A stretch of DNA of 64,000 nt, taken from Bacteroidota bacterium. Lineage in GTDB: Bacteria; Bacteroidota; Bacteroidia; Bacteroidales; Lentimicrobiaceae. Of the stretch, positions 33,781 through 42,511 are shown in pieces. The stretch spans positions 62,001 through 126,000 of the forward strand of contig JAEZDY010000018.1 of NCBI GenBank assembly GCA_023417935.1. Direction: 5' to 3'. The notes under the pieces were generated by a model. It ran no database searches. It saw nothing but the letters and a program-made list of their open reading frames with translations, and was not told the origin of the DNA. Position 1 is the stretch's first letter. Each line of letters starts with the position of its first letter. The position numbers were made by a program, and so were the translations under genes.

Positions 33781-34085
33781 TGCATAGAGCATAGGGCATA
33801 GAGCATAGATGCGACATCTCATTACTCACTACTACTTTTGTTTTCACTACTACTTTTGGCCTCACTACTCACTACTCACTACTCTTTTTGGTTCAGCGTT
33901 CAGCGTTCAGTGTTCAGCGTTAATAGTTCTGAGTTCTGAGTTCTGAGTTCTGGGTTCTGAGTTCTGAGTTTGAACCCCTTGAACACCTTGAACCCCTTGA
34001 ACACCTTGAACACCTTGAACAACCTTGAACGCCGAAGGCTTTGAACGCGCGCAGCGCTTTGAACCGCGCGAAGCGCTTTGAACAA
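33781..34085. repeat. Dense word-repeat spacer
   Basis: GCATAGAGCATAGGGC, ACTCACTACTCACT, GTTCAGCGTTCAGC, TTCTGAGTTCTGAGTTC and CCTTGAACACCTTGAACC arrays follow one another. The last translates to VQGVQGVQ in three antisense frames. Between 34085 and 34215 is unique sequence without a convincing gene. Confidence 0.7.
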
Positions 34086-34215
34086 ACGAAGTCCCCCCAA
34101 CCTGCTTCCACCGCATGAGTGTGTCGTCAAAGCGACCGGGGAATATCTATCAACCCTTGATCTTGCCGCAGTGTGGGTTGGAGGGGGTTTTCGTTTGAAC
34201 GCGCGTAGCGCTCTT

Positions 34216-34872
34216 CTAAGCTACCGTCGCCGTTCCAATATGCACGCTATCGGAAACCTGATCCCTGCTGTTCACTTCGGTGAGGCCGGCTTTCAGGAAG
34301 AATCCGATGGCAGATACGGTGCGTGATGCCCAGTTTTCAGGGAGTACCAGTGAAGCGGTCTCGTTCATACGCGAGTAGCCACTGAAGTGCATCACTTCGC
34401 CACTTGCGGAGTCAATGATGGCAATCATCAGTTGGTCGTCGTCGAAGGCATCCACGTTGTTGGTGTTGTCGGCCCAGTCAACGGCCAGGGTGTTGGCCAC
34501 GGTTGAAGTCACCGCGCCGCCTTCAACAGGCGCCAGGTTACCCATGGCCAGGGTGGCTTTTGTGAGATCGAGGCTTAACGTTGGGAAGGTGCCTGTGATG
34601 GCTTCGGGGATGTTGAACTTCATCGCGCTGTTGAAGGCGGTGAGTGTGGCATCGGCAGCGCCAAAGCCAAGCTTCACGAGCTTGCTGTTTGCTTTGACGA
34701 ATGCTGAAACCAGCTTCCACTTCATACGCTGTATCTGCTGCGGGATGGTATTGGCATCGGTGAATGATGCTGCACGGATGCGCATTATACACCTGCCTTT
34801 CCAGAAAGTGCCGATAACGTTACCGACCCGTCCGCTGTAAGGGCCGTAGATGCCCTGTTTGTATGTACCCAT
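34216..34872 (-). CDS. DUF6266-family protein (copy 1)
   Basis: 218-residue protein beginning MGTYKQGIYGPYSGRVGNVI with the G-x-x-GN-V-x-x-x-W-K-G motif (FWKGRCIMR) typical of DUF6266, followed by a two-domain beta-rich body. The family is restricted to Bacteroidota and its function is unknown. No signal peptide. A second copy lies at 45563-46213. It heads the minus-strand set that includes the coiled-coil membrane protein, M23 peptidase and possible spanin, although spacers are long. A phased motif array lies upstream at 34960-35069. Confidence 0.75.
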   Translation of the reverse strand: MGTYKQGIYGPYSGRVGNVIGTFWKGRCIMRIRAASFTDANTIPQQIQRMKWKLVSAFVKANSKLVKLGFGAADATLTAFNSAMKFNIPEAITGTFPTLSLDLTKATLAMGNLAPVEGGAVTSTVANTLAVDWADNTNNVDAFDDDQLMIAIIDSASGEVMHFSGYSRMNETASLVLPENWASRTVSAIGFFLKAGLTEVNSRDQVSDSVHIGTATVA

Positions 34873-34959
34873 AATTGGTTTGGTTTTATGAAACCGACTT
34901 TATTGCCGGTGACATATACCACCTATCAATTTTGATACAATTGTGCCACATTTTTGAAA

Positions 34960-35069
34960 TTGTCCGTCGTTGTCCCCCCCTTGTCAGTTTTTGGCAGTAA
35001 AAAGCATGACACGAACACTGCCACAGGGGGGACAACAGGGGGACAAAACACCTGACAAAGGGGGGACAA
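34960..35069. repeat. Palindromic array of phased TTGTC / GACAA motifs between divergent genes
   Basis: TTGTC occurs at 34960, 34970 and 34981; the inverse GACAA at 35031, 35042, 35054 and 35065, three of the latter inside GGGGGACAA. Steps are 10-12 bp. The centre folds further by TGGCAGT/ACTGCCA. The array lies between the divergent DUF6266 and AraC-type genes. Confidence 0.75.
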
Positions 35070-35098
35070 GGGTGGGCGTTTTGGTAAGAAAAAACATA

Positions 35099-35106
35099 TA
35101 TCTTTG
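35099..35106 (+). promoter_or_regulatory. -7 box (TATCTTTG) before the AraC-type regulator
   Basis: Exact TAnnTTTG match about 30 nt right of the GACAA array. TSS would fall near 35113, giving a leader of about 80 nt to the ATG at 35193. Confidence 0.5.
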
Positions 35107-35192
35107 CAGGTGAGTGACTTAAACGCCACAAACGTATAAATCATGGCCTAAAACGCCAAACCTAACAAACTTACATACTACAATTGCTCATA

Positions 35193-36584
35193 ATGCTCAG
35201 TACAATTGAATCCTGGTTTTCAGTTTTTATGCTTTTTTGCGCATCGCAGGCTGTTACAGGGCTTTTTTTATTGCTAAAGGATAAGAACAGGCCGTTTTCA
35301 AATAATATGCTTGCCTTGTTATTCCTTTCGTGGGGATTTTCATGTTACTGGTTTTTTGCCTTTATCCAGGGGGCCCCTTTTTTCAGCAGGCCTGTTACCA
35401 CGTTTATTGGTCCAATGATATCGCTTACACTGTTCCCTCCCATTTTCCTGTATATCAAGTACCTGTTTTACGAATATCCATCGTTTAAACCACGCGACCA
35501 TCTGCACTTCTTACCAGTGTACCTGTTCATCGTATTCACGCTTTACCTCTACTGGGCAGGCAATTTTACCATCGCCGGCATGAGGGCGCATCCATGGTAT
35601 CATGCCCGCACTATGATCAGTTCATACATAGCCATGATTCAGGGCCCCTGCTATTTTTACGCCACCAACAGGATCATGAAAATCAGGTACAAAAAGCTGC
35701 TGGAGGAGTATTCTGATATTGAGCAAAAAAAACTGCACTGGTTAAAGGTCATCAATTATAGTTTCGTGCTCATCTTCGTGATCGGGGGCATATCCACCGT
35801 CATTAAAAGCGCACACCTCAACCCTTATTATCTGTACCTGGGTTATCATTTTGTAATGGGTGTGAGTCTGTTTTACATCACACTCAAGGTGTTCGGTATC
35901 CCTGAATTGTTCACTGCCAAACCCAGCCCTTATGGTGCTAATGGGCCAACACGCCCGTTCAGGTTTGAAGCCTTATCATATCCCAACCCGTTCATCAGTT
36001 ATGCGGGTACAACATCCCAGGAACTTTCGGGTAAGCAACAGCACGCTGTTAAGCCTCCTGAAAATACTAAAGACCATAATGGTGCTTCTGCGAACCTGGC
36101 CGATGTGTACAGGGCGGATTACAGCCGGTCAAATGCTGAAATGGCAGTTGGGAACATAACCAACAGAAATCAGGGCGATGGTAACCAGGGGACTGAAAAC
36201 CACATGCCGACCTTTAAGGATGTTGAGGTAATCCAGAAACTGGAGCAGATCATGGCAGAGCAAAAATTGTATAAGGATCCCAACATCAATCTTCACGATC
36301 TGGCCTTCGCTATAGATGAAACAAGAAACTCGCTCTCCAGTGCACTGAATCATCAATTGAACAAACCTTTCTACGATTATATCAATGATCTGAGGGTTGA
36401 AGAGAGCAAAAAGCTGTTGAGCGATCCTAAAAAAGCCAATTATACTATTGAAGCCATTGCCGCTGAAGCAGGGTTTAAAACCATGTCAGTTTTTTACCGC
36501 TTCTTTAAGGATATAGTGAAAGTAACCCCTACCCAATTCAGAAAGCAAGTTGTCTCTGCAACGCAAGTTATTGAAAATGAATAA
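35193..36584 (+). CDS. Membrane-anchored AraC-family transcriptional regulator
   Basis: 463 residues. The N-terminal half has about seven membrane segments (residues about 5-235). A variable linker of about 110 residues follows, then a C-terminal AraC/XylS double helix-turn-helix (INLHDLAFAIDETRNSLSSA; IEAIAAEAGFKTMSVFYRFF; VTPTQFRK). It would sense a membrane or periplasmic signal and act on DNA directly. Start is ATG 35193; a TTG three codons upstream is possible. The divergent phased array lies upstream. Its target is unknown; the large adhesin gene 176 nt downstream is a candidate. Confidence 0.85.
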   Translation: MLSTIESWFSVFMLFCASQAVTGLFLLLKDKNRPFSNNMLALLFLSWGFSCYWFFAFIQGAPFFSRPVTTFIGPMISLTLFPPIFLYIKYLFYEYPSFKPRDHLHFLPVYLFIVFTLYLYWAGNFTIAGMRAHPWYHARTMISSYIAMIQGPCYFYATNRIMKIRYKKLLEEYSDIEQKKLHWLKVINYSFVLIFVIGGISTVIKSAHLNPYYLYLGYHFVMGVSLFYITLKVFGIPELFTAKPSPYGANGPTRPFRFEALSYPNPFISYAGTTSQELSGKQQHAVKPPENTKDHNGASANLADVYRADYSRSNAEMAVGNITNRNQGDGNQGTENHMPTFKDVEVIQKLEQIMAEQKLYKDPNINLHDLAFAIDETRNSLSSALNHQLNKPFYDYINDLRVEESKKLLSDPKKANYTIEAIAAEAGFKTMSVFYRFFKDIVKVTPTQFRKQVVSATQVIENE

Positions 36585-36597
36585 CTTCAATTGAATG

Positions 36598-36634
36598 AAA
36601 ATGTCTCCTACAGGGACTAAAAGGAGAACATTTT
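36598..36634 (+). terminator. Hairpin after the AraC-type gene
   Basis: AAAATGTCTCCT pairs with AGGAGAACATTTT with one bulge, ending in four T. It is a weak terminator candidate 14 nt after the stop codon. Confidence 0.4.
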
Positions 36635-36760
36635 ATGTCGTGAAACCAATGAAGCAGTTACTTTTGCCTTGATCTGAATTTGATATTCAGCTTCGGTAAA
36701 TGCCCGCACACGACTTAACATTAATTAAATACCAAGTATACAATCTAAACTAATTGAATC

Positions 36761-39700
36761 ATGCGAAAACTTTATGTACTAGCTTTACTTGCACTACTCA
36801 CGTTGCCGGGATACTCCCAGGGCAACTTGCTACAGGCATTTAAGGACGATGCCGAATGGCATACCGATTTTGCCACTACCAATCTGGAAGGATGGATCAT
36901 CAATGACCTCGACGGATTAAATACTGCCGGACCGTTTCAGAGTTTCCCCGGAAAGGGTGGGCCGCTGGGTTTTATTGTTTATAACCCATCGCAAACCAAC
37001 CCTGCCAATACCATGGAGGCATATATTCCCAAATCAGGGAATAAGTATTTCAGCAGTATTTCATCATACGATGGTGCCGTGAACGACTGGATGATAACCA
37101 ACGAGCTGGCACCACACACCGGTGGCACATTTTCATTCTGGGCAAAAGCTCCTTTTGATTTCTTTGGTGATGAAGCGATGAATGTTGCCTATTCAATGAC
37201 TGGAACCGCAGCAGCTGATTTCACCCTGCTTAATGCATCACCTATTTCGCCGCCGCTAACATGGCAGCTTTATAGCTATGCCATTCCCGCAGGGGCTAAG
37301 CATCTTGCCATCAATTGCGTTTCTTATGCTTATTTCCTTATGGTTGACGACGTGCAGTTCAACTATGACCTGAATGAAGAAGCTCCAGGTATTATAACCA
37401 ACTTCACTTCATCTATGGAACTGGGAGCCCAGATTGTGGCTCACCTTAACTGGACCAATCCTGTTAACAGCATCTCGGGCGGCGCTCTGGCCGACTTCAC
37501 CGGTGTGAAGATCTACCGTGGCACACACCCTATGAACCTGGTTGAAATTGCCGATGTACCATCAGCAGCAGGCCAGGCCATGACCTACAACGATAACCTG
37601 CCCGAAAGTGGTTTCTTCCTGTATCGTATTGAACCTTACAACAGCCAGGGTCGTGGTACTCATTTTGATTCACCTATGACCTTCTTTGGTTACGAAAGTA
37701 CCCCGGCAGCACCTGCCAACATCACCTTTACACAGAATGAAACACTCCATACAGTTATTTCATGGAGCCCTGTGGTTACCGGTGAAATGGGCGGTGAACT
37801 CGAAAGTCCGGTTACAGGCTATTCCATCGTCAGGAAACTGGGCACTGTTAACGATACCCTCGCAACCATGCATACCACAACTTCTTTTACTGAAGCAGAT
37901 ATACCCGGCCTTAACATCTACACCTACACCATCACTGCCCTCATCACTCCATCACAGCCGGGTGTGCCTGCTATCACTACAGCAGTATCGGGACTTGCTG
38001 CCGACCAGCATACAGTGACTTCAGGCAACGTTGAGGCAAAACAGCCTTTTGAACTTGGCAGGGGAAGTATTATCTCACAGAGCATCTACTATGCTGACCA
38101 GATCGGTTCAACCGGGCTCATCACTGATATCACCTGGTTCGGGAATCTCGGCGCAGACCACGATGCCGTTTACAAAGTATACATGAGCAATACTGACCGC
38201 ACTACTTTCGGCGAAAACAACACAACCGCTGTATGGGAATATTTTGGCGACCAGAAACTCGTGTTCAACGACACAATGCCATTCACAGCAGGGCTTGGAC
38301 CTATAACCATAACCCTCGATCAGCCATTTTATTATGATGCTGCTTCGGGCGATAATGTAATAGTTACCATCGTTAAACCACTAACTACCAGCACCTCATC
38401 CATGTATCCTGCCAACTTTATGAATACAAGGGTTGACGGTACAAGAACATACTACGCCATAGGCTATGCCACTGATATGAGCATCATAACCACACAGCCT
38501 GCTTCATGGGCCACTGAACCTGTTACCACCATACCAAGTATTGTAACTGACAAACACACCCAGTTTGCAAGTGTATCAGGCAACGTTACGGTTGATGGTG
38601 CTGCCCTTGCGGAAGTAACCGTTACCATATCACCGGCTGATGGGTTGGCGTACCAAACAGAAACCACCCTCACTTCAACTGAAGGTGCTTACAATGTTCC
38701 GGCACTGCTACCAGGTAATTACATCATCACTTTCAACAAGGAGACATACAATGAGTACACTGAAACATTCACTGTAACTGAAAACCAGCAATTGGTGATC
38801 AATGCTGCCATGGTTCAGGCTATTCCCATTGTAATTACAGGCGTTGTTACCAATGTTGCAGGTGCTGCACTTGAAGCTGCAACAGTAACACTTACCGGTT
38901 TTTCAGCCGACACTGCCATTACTGCAGTTGACGGTGCTTTTGAATTCAACGCTTTCGCGAATAAAACCTATACAGTAAATGCAACCCACCCGTTGTATTT
39001 CAGCTACAATGAGGAAATCATCAGCCAGGCAACTGATTTTACATTAGATACTATAGCGCTTAACCTGAATGCACTGAAACCGCTCAACGTGGTGGCAGTA
39101 AACAGCGCTGATACCGGAATTGTAACCTGGTATGCCCCTGAAGGTACTTACAATGAAACACTTATAGGATGGGGTTCAATGACAAACACCGGTAATGGAT
39201 GGGGTGATGGTGGCGACGAATTCATCGCTGCTATCAGGTTTGAAACTACCGACCTGGCAACCATGGTTCCGCAAAACGGCAAATTAACCCATGTTAAAGC
39301 CTATGTGTCAAATTATGCCGATATCATTATTGAGGTATATGAAGGAGCCAATGCTGCTGAACTGATATATTCACAGCCATTATCCATCATTGAAGAAGGC
39401 TGGTACACTTTTGAACTCACCAGGATGATTGAAGTTGATCCTACCAAAGAATTATGGATCGGTTTGCATTATCAGTCAGGTTATGGTGCCTATCCTATTG
39501 GAATTGACGAAGGACCCAACGCTCCGCTTAAAAAAGGCAGTATGCTCTATTCAGGAGGTGTATGGAACCAAATGAGCCTTACCAACAAAAACTGGAATAT
39601 TTATGGCATCATCAACAATACCATTGAGGCCAATCCTACAGCATACCAGGTTTTAAGGAAACAAACCAGTGAAACTGAGTGGAATCTGTTGAGCACTTTG

Positions 39701-41083
39701 CTCCCTGAGTTAAGGCAGTATACTGATACTTCCCTGGCCACAGCTCCTTCAGGCATCTATCATTACGCGGTGAATGCCCATTATGATAATGTAGCCTCTG
39801 AAAACAGCATTTCAAATGATGTGCTGCTGCAGATGGCATTCAACCTCACCATCGCGCTTGAGCCTGATCATGGTACCGCTGCAAACACCTACATTGCTGT
39901 TTCAAATGCCGAACATTTCTACGAAACAACCGTGGAAGCAGGTCAAACAAGTGTTACCTTCAACGATGTATGGCTTGGCGATTACCAGGTATATGCACAA
40001 CTCAGCAACTACGAAACCGTTGAAATGGAAAACGTAAATGTGTCCACTGAACAAACCATTGATGTTCCTTTAACACTCATCAAAGCCACGCCTTCAAACC
40101 TGAAGGCTACCCTCAACGGTGAAACTGCCCTGCTCCAATGGACACTGCACCAGACCTTCACAGATAAAATTGAAACCTATCCTGACTTTGAGCGCAACAA
40201 CATCAGCAATTACATACTCAGAGACCTCGACGGCCTTGAAACATACACCTACACCAACTTCACATGGCCCGATGCCGGTTCACCTATGTCGTACATGGTA
40301 TTCAACCCGCATGCTACCACCCCTGCCGTTGTAATGTCAACATGGTCAGGCCGCAGGATGTTGTCAGCCTTTGCAGGTCCTGACGGGGTTAACAACGACT
40401 GGCTTATCATTCCCGCAGGAAGTGGCGAATTAAGTTTCATGGCAACTTCCATTAGCACTTCAGGTCTGGAGAAATTCAGGGTCATGTACTCAACCACCGG
40501 CAACGAAACTGCCGACTTCAGCCAACTTGGCGATGTAGTTACCTGTCCGGCCGATTGGGCACTGTACTCATACAACCTGCCTGAAAAAACTACTTATGTG
40601 GCCATCAACTATATAAGTAACGATACTTACTTCCTGTTGATCGACGACATTACCTTTGAAAAGGAATATACCCATGCCCTTTCATACAACGTATATCTCG
40701 ATGGCGTAAGCGTAGCTGCCGGCTTAACTGAAACAAACTACGAACTCACTGACCTTGCCGGTGGTGACCACCTGGTTGAAGTTGAAGCAGTTTATGCCAC
40801 AGGCGTATCTGCGAAAGCACAGTTAAACATACTGGGTGTTGATGCTGAAAATCTTACTGTTGACCAGTTCAGCATATATCCAAATCCATCCAATGGAATA
40901 TTCCACATCAACCTTACCAAAAAGGCAACAGTAACCATCACTGACCTCACCGGTAAGATCGTTTATACCAACAACCACCGTGCCGGCAACAATACCATCA
41001 ATGTTGACCTGCCCGTAGGCACTTACATCATCAGGTCTTTCAACGCTGATGGTGTAACAGTAGGGCGATTGGTGATTATGTAA
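36761..41083 (+). CDS. Large T9SS-secreted multidomain adhesin (choice-of-anchor J)
   Basis: 1440-residue secreted protein. The signal peptide is MRKLYVLALLALLTLPGYSQ. A choice-of-anchor J (cleaved adhesin) domain spans about 25-205 (FEDWLI-like NDWMITNELAPHTGG, LMVDDVQF). Fibronectin type III-like domains occupy about 210-410. A beta-sandwich is followed by two carboxypeptidase-regulatory-like domains near 605-770 (VSGNVTVDGAALAEVTVTIS; ITGVVTNVAGAALEAATVTL). A second anchor J domain follows about 1130-1300, then a T9SS type A sorting domain (FSIYPNPSNGIFHINL ... LPVGTYIIR). Likely surface binding or matrix protein. A strong terminator follows. Confidence 0.88.
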   Translation: MRKLYVLALLALLTLPGYSQGNLLQAFKDDAEWHTDFATTNLEGWIINDLDGLNTAGPFQSFPGKGGPLGFIVYNPSQTNPANTMEAYIPKSGNKYFSSISSYDGAVNDWMITNELAPHTGGTFSFWAKAPFDFFGDEAMNVAYSMTGTAAADFTLLNASPISPPLTWQLYSYAIPAGAKHLAINCVSYAYFLMVDDVQFNYDLNEEAPGIITNFTSSMELGAQIVAHLNWTNPVNSISGGALADFTGVKIYRGTHPMNLVEIADVPSAAGQAMTYNDNLPESGFFLYRIEPYNSQGRGTHFDSPMTFFGYESTPAAPANITFTQNETLHTVISWSPVVTGEMGGELESPVTGYSIVRKLGTVNDTLATMHTTTSFTEADIPGLNIYTYTITALITPSQPGVPAITTAVSGLAADQHTVTSGNVEAKQPFELGRGSIISQSIYYADQIGSTGLITDITWFGNLGADHDAVYKVYMSNTDRTTFGENNTTAVWEYFGDQKLVFNDTMPFTAGLGPITITLDQPFYYDAASGDNVIVTIVKPLTTSTSSMYPANFMNTRVDGTRTYYAIGYATDMSIITTQPASWATEPVTTIPSIVTDKHTQFASVSGNVTVDGAALAEVTVTISPADGLAYQTETTLTSTEGAYNVPALLPGNYIITFNKETYNEYTETFTVTENQQLVINAAMVQAIPIVITGVVTNVAGAALEAATVTLTGFSADTAITAVDGAFEFNAFANKTYTVNATHPLYFSYNEEIISQATDFTLDTIALNLNALKPLNVVAVNSADTGIVTWYAPEGTYNETLIGWGSMTNTGNGWGDGGDEFIAAIRFETTDLATMVPQNGKLTHVKAYVSNYADIIIEVYEGANAAELIYSQPLSIIEEGWYTFELTRMIEVDPTKELWIGLHYQSGYGAYPIGIDEGPNAPLKKGSMLYSGGVWNQMSLTNKNWNIYGIINNTIEANPTAYQVLRKQTSETEWNLLSTLLPELRQYTDTSLATAPSGIYHYAVNAHYDNVASENSISNDVLLQMAFNLTIALEPDHGTAANTYIAVSNAEHFYETTVEAGQTSVTFNDVWLGDYQVYAQLSNYETVEMENVNVSTEQTIDVPLTLIKATPSNLKATLNGETALLQWTLHQTFTDKIETYPDFERNNISNYILRDLDGLETYTYTNFTWPDAGSPMSYMVFNPHATTPAVVMSTWSGRRMLSAFAGPDGVNNDWLIIPAGSGELSFMATSISTSGLEKFRVMYSTTGNETADFSQLGDVVTCPADWALYSYNLPEKTTYVAINYISNDTYFLLIDDITFEKEYTHALSYNVYLDGVSVAAGLTETNYELTDLAGGDHLVEVEAVYATGVSAKAQLNILGVDAENLTVDQFSIYPNPSNGIFHINLTKKATVTITDLTGKIVYTNNHRAGNNTINVDLPVGTYIIRSFNADGVTVGRLVIM

Positions 41084-41104
41084 TTCATAGCGTGTTTTGA
41101 ATCA

Positions 41105-41138
41105 AAAAGGGAGGCAGTTTTGCCTCCCTTTTTTTTAT
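41105..41138 (+). terminator. Rho-independent terminator of the adhesin gene
   Basis: AAAAGGGAGGCA-GTTT-TGCCTCCCTTTT is a perfect 12-bp stem followed by a T run, 22 nt after the stop codon. Confidence 0.9.
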
Positions 41139-41182
41139 AATACCAGGGTTTCGGAATAACGCTTGCATGGTTTTAATAGCCC

Positions 41183-41272
41183 ATAGTTTTTATAGTAATT
41201 TAACTATAAAAACTCCCCGTTTTATAGTAAAAACCGACTTTTTATAGTTTTTTGAGGTTTTATAGTTTTTAC
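41183..41272. repeat. ATAGT motif array (iteron-like) upstream of the replication-gene cluster
   Basis: ATAGT occurs at 41183, 41192, 41224, 41244 and 41262 and its inverse ACTAT at 41203, each within a TTTTATAGT-like context. AGTTTTTATAGT and ACTATAAAAACT form a perfect 12-bp inverted repeat (41185-41196, 41203-41214). Later copies are spaced 18-21 bp. Location before HTH and replication-initiator genes suits an origin or operator. Confidence 0.65.
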
Positions 41273-41330
41273 AATAGCCTGAATACCTGCGCTGTAAAAT
41301 ATTTTGTTTTTTTCCGATTTTTTTGCACTT

Positions 41331-41338
41331 TAATTTTG
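41331..41338 (+). promoter_or_regulatory. -7 box (TAATTTTG) of the HTH gene
   Basis: TAnnTTTG match 49 nt before the ATG at 41388, with T-rich sequence at the -33 position. It supports the internal start rather than the TTG at 41340. Confidence 0.5.
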
Positions 41339-41387
41339 ATTGTCAATCGTACGTATTGAAGAGTGCCTTCAAATTAACTGTAAAACG

Positions 41388-41747
41388 ATGGAAGAAACTT
41401 TAACAGGTCCTGACGTGCTGGATCTATCCTTGAAACTGAAAGAGGCCCTCGACGATTTTCGCAGGGCGGTAGAGGAAGCCGTTGAACAAAGGAAGTCGCT
41501 GAACTTACAAAGAAGATCTGCAATTAACGCATCTGGCAAACCGGCAATCAGGAAATTTCCGGTGCGCATCAGGGAGCCTGCCTGGATCACATCGCGTGAA
41601 GCAATTTCGCTATTAGGGGTATCACTCAGGACCCTAAGACGTTACCGAAAACAGCAGCTTTTTACATATAAAACAGTAAACGGAGCATACCGATACTTGT
41701 ACATTGACCTTGTGGAACTTATAAAATCGAGGTCTACAAATATATAA
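41388..41747 (+). CDS. Helix-turn-helix (excisionase/MerR-like) DNA-binding protein
   Basis: 119 residues. The N-terminal part is helical (LDLSLKLKEALDDFRRAVEE). The C-terminal half carries a winged helix-turn-helix of the helix_turn_helix_17/excisionase type (TSREAISLLGVSLRTLRRYR, then a wing around GAYRYLYI and LVELIKS). Such proteins head many Bacteroidota mobile-element modules. I start at ATG 41388; the upstream TTG-started extension overlaps the promoter box. It lies between the ATAGT array and the replication genes and probably regulates them. Confidence 0.7.
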   Translation: MEETLTGPDVLDLSLKLKEALDDFRRAVEEAVEQRKSLNLQRRSAINASGKPAIRKFPVRIREPAWITSREAISLLGVSLRTLRRYRKQQLFTYKTVNGAYRYLYIDLVELIKSRSTNI

Positions 41748-41873
41748 TACGTATATAGTTATATGTTAGAAATGTTAGTAATTTGACCTGTCGGCATATT
41801 GCTTTTTCAAAAAACATTTAAGTATTTGCTTATACAAAAAATCGCTGAACAACGCTCTATTGCCCACTCGTAA

Positions 41874-42482
41874 ATGCCTGTGTCACCAATAAATATACCT
41901 GCGCTCAAGAAAAATCTCGCTTTATGCGGAGGGGAAGAGGCGCATAAACAGGCGGTGTTGCGATTCTGTACTGACGACAGGCATGCAATGGAAGATGTGC
42001 CATCGGACTGGTTATTGTTTGACTGTACTATTGAGGTAGATATAGATATTAAAACAATGACTGCGTACTATAAAAAAAAGGAAGTTGATCAAAACCTCGA
42101 AGCATCACGCAAAGCTCACAGAAAAGCTGAACCAAAGCGAAACGACAAACTTAGCATCATTAGGTTATTTGAGCATTACTATAAAGTAATTGATGAGATG
42201 CAATTAGCAGGTATTACAGATGTCAACAATGCGCTGATTAAAAAATGCGGTAACAAGGAGATCATAGCAGGGGCAATTCTTGTGATGGCAAAGAATAATT
42301 ACTACAAAGATTCAATGAACGGTAAAAAAGTGAAGCTAATCGACATCATTAATTTTTCGAAAGAATATTTCCAATGCTCTGATTTGCAGTATTTATGGCA
42401 TAGCGAAGAAAGAAAGGAGTATTACATGGAAAAAGCCCGTGCAACCCTAAGTACCCTCACAACCAACGAACAAAAACATTAA
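41874..42482 (+). CDS. Mobile-element-associated hypothetical protein
   Basis: 202-residue soluble protein of unknown family. A central charged stretch (NLEASRKAHRKAEPKRNDKL) separates an N-terminal part with a DCTIEVDIDIKTMTAYY strand from a helical C-terminal part. The gene is 29 nt upstream of the replication-initiator-like gene on the same strand, which suggests joint expression and a replication or regulation accessory role. No motif supports a specific activity. Confidence 0.55.
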   Translation: MPVSPINIPALKKNLALCGGEEAHKQAVLRFCTDDRHAMEDVPSDWLLFDCTIEVDIDIKTMTAYYKKKEVDQNLEASRKAHRKAEPKRNDKLSIIRLFEHYYKVIDEMQLAGITDVNNALIKKCGNKEIIAGAILVMAKNNYYKDSMNGKKVKLIDIINFSKEYFQCSDLQYLWHSEERKEYYMEKARATLSTLTTNEQKH

Positions 42483-42511
42483 AACAAACCCAAACATTAA
42501 AAAACCCAACC

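Noticed and set aside
33900..34130. Three overlapping antisense frames with VQGVQGVQ text
   Set aside because: They are translations of CTTGAACACCTTGAAC word repeats, with no start signal or protein-like composition.
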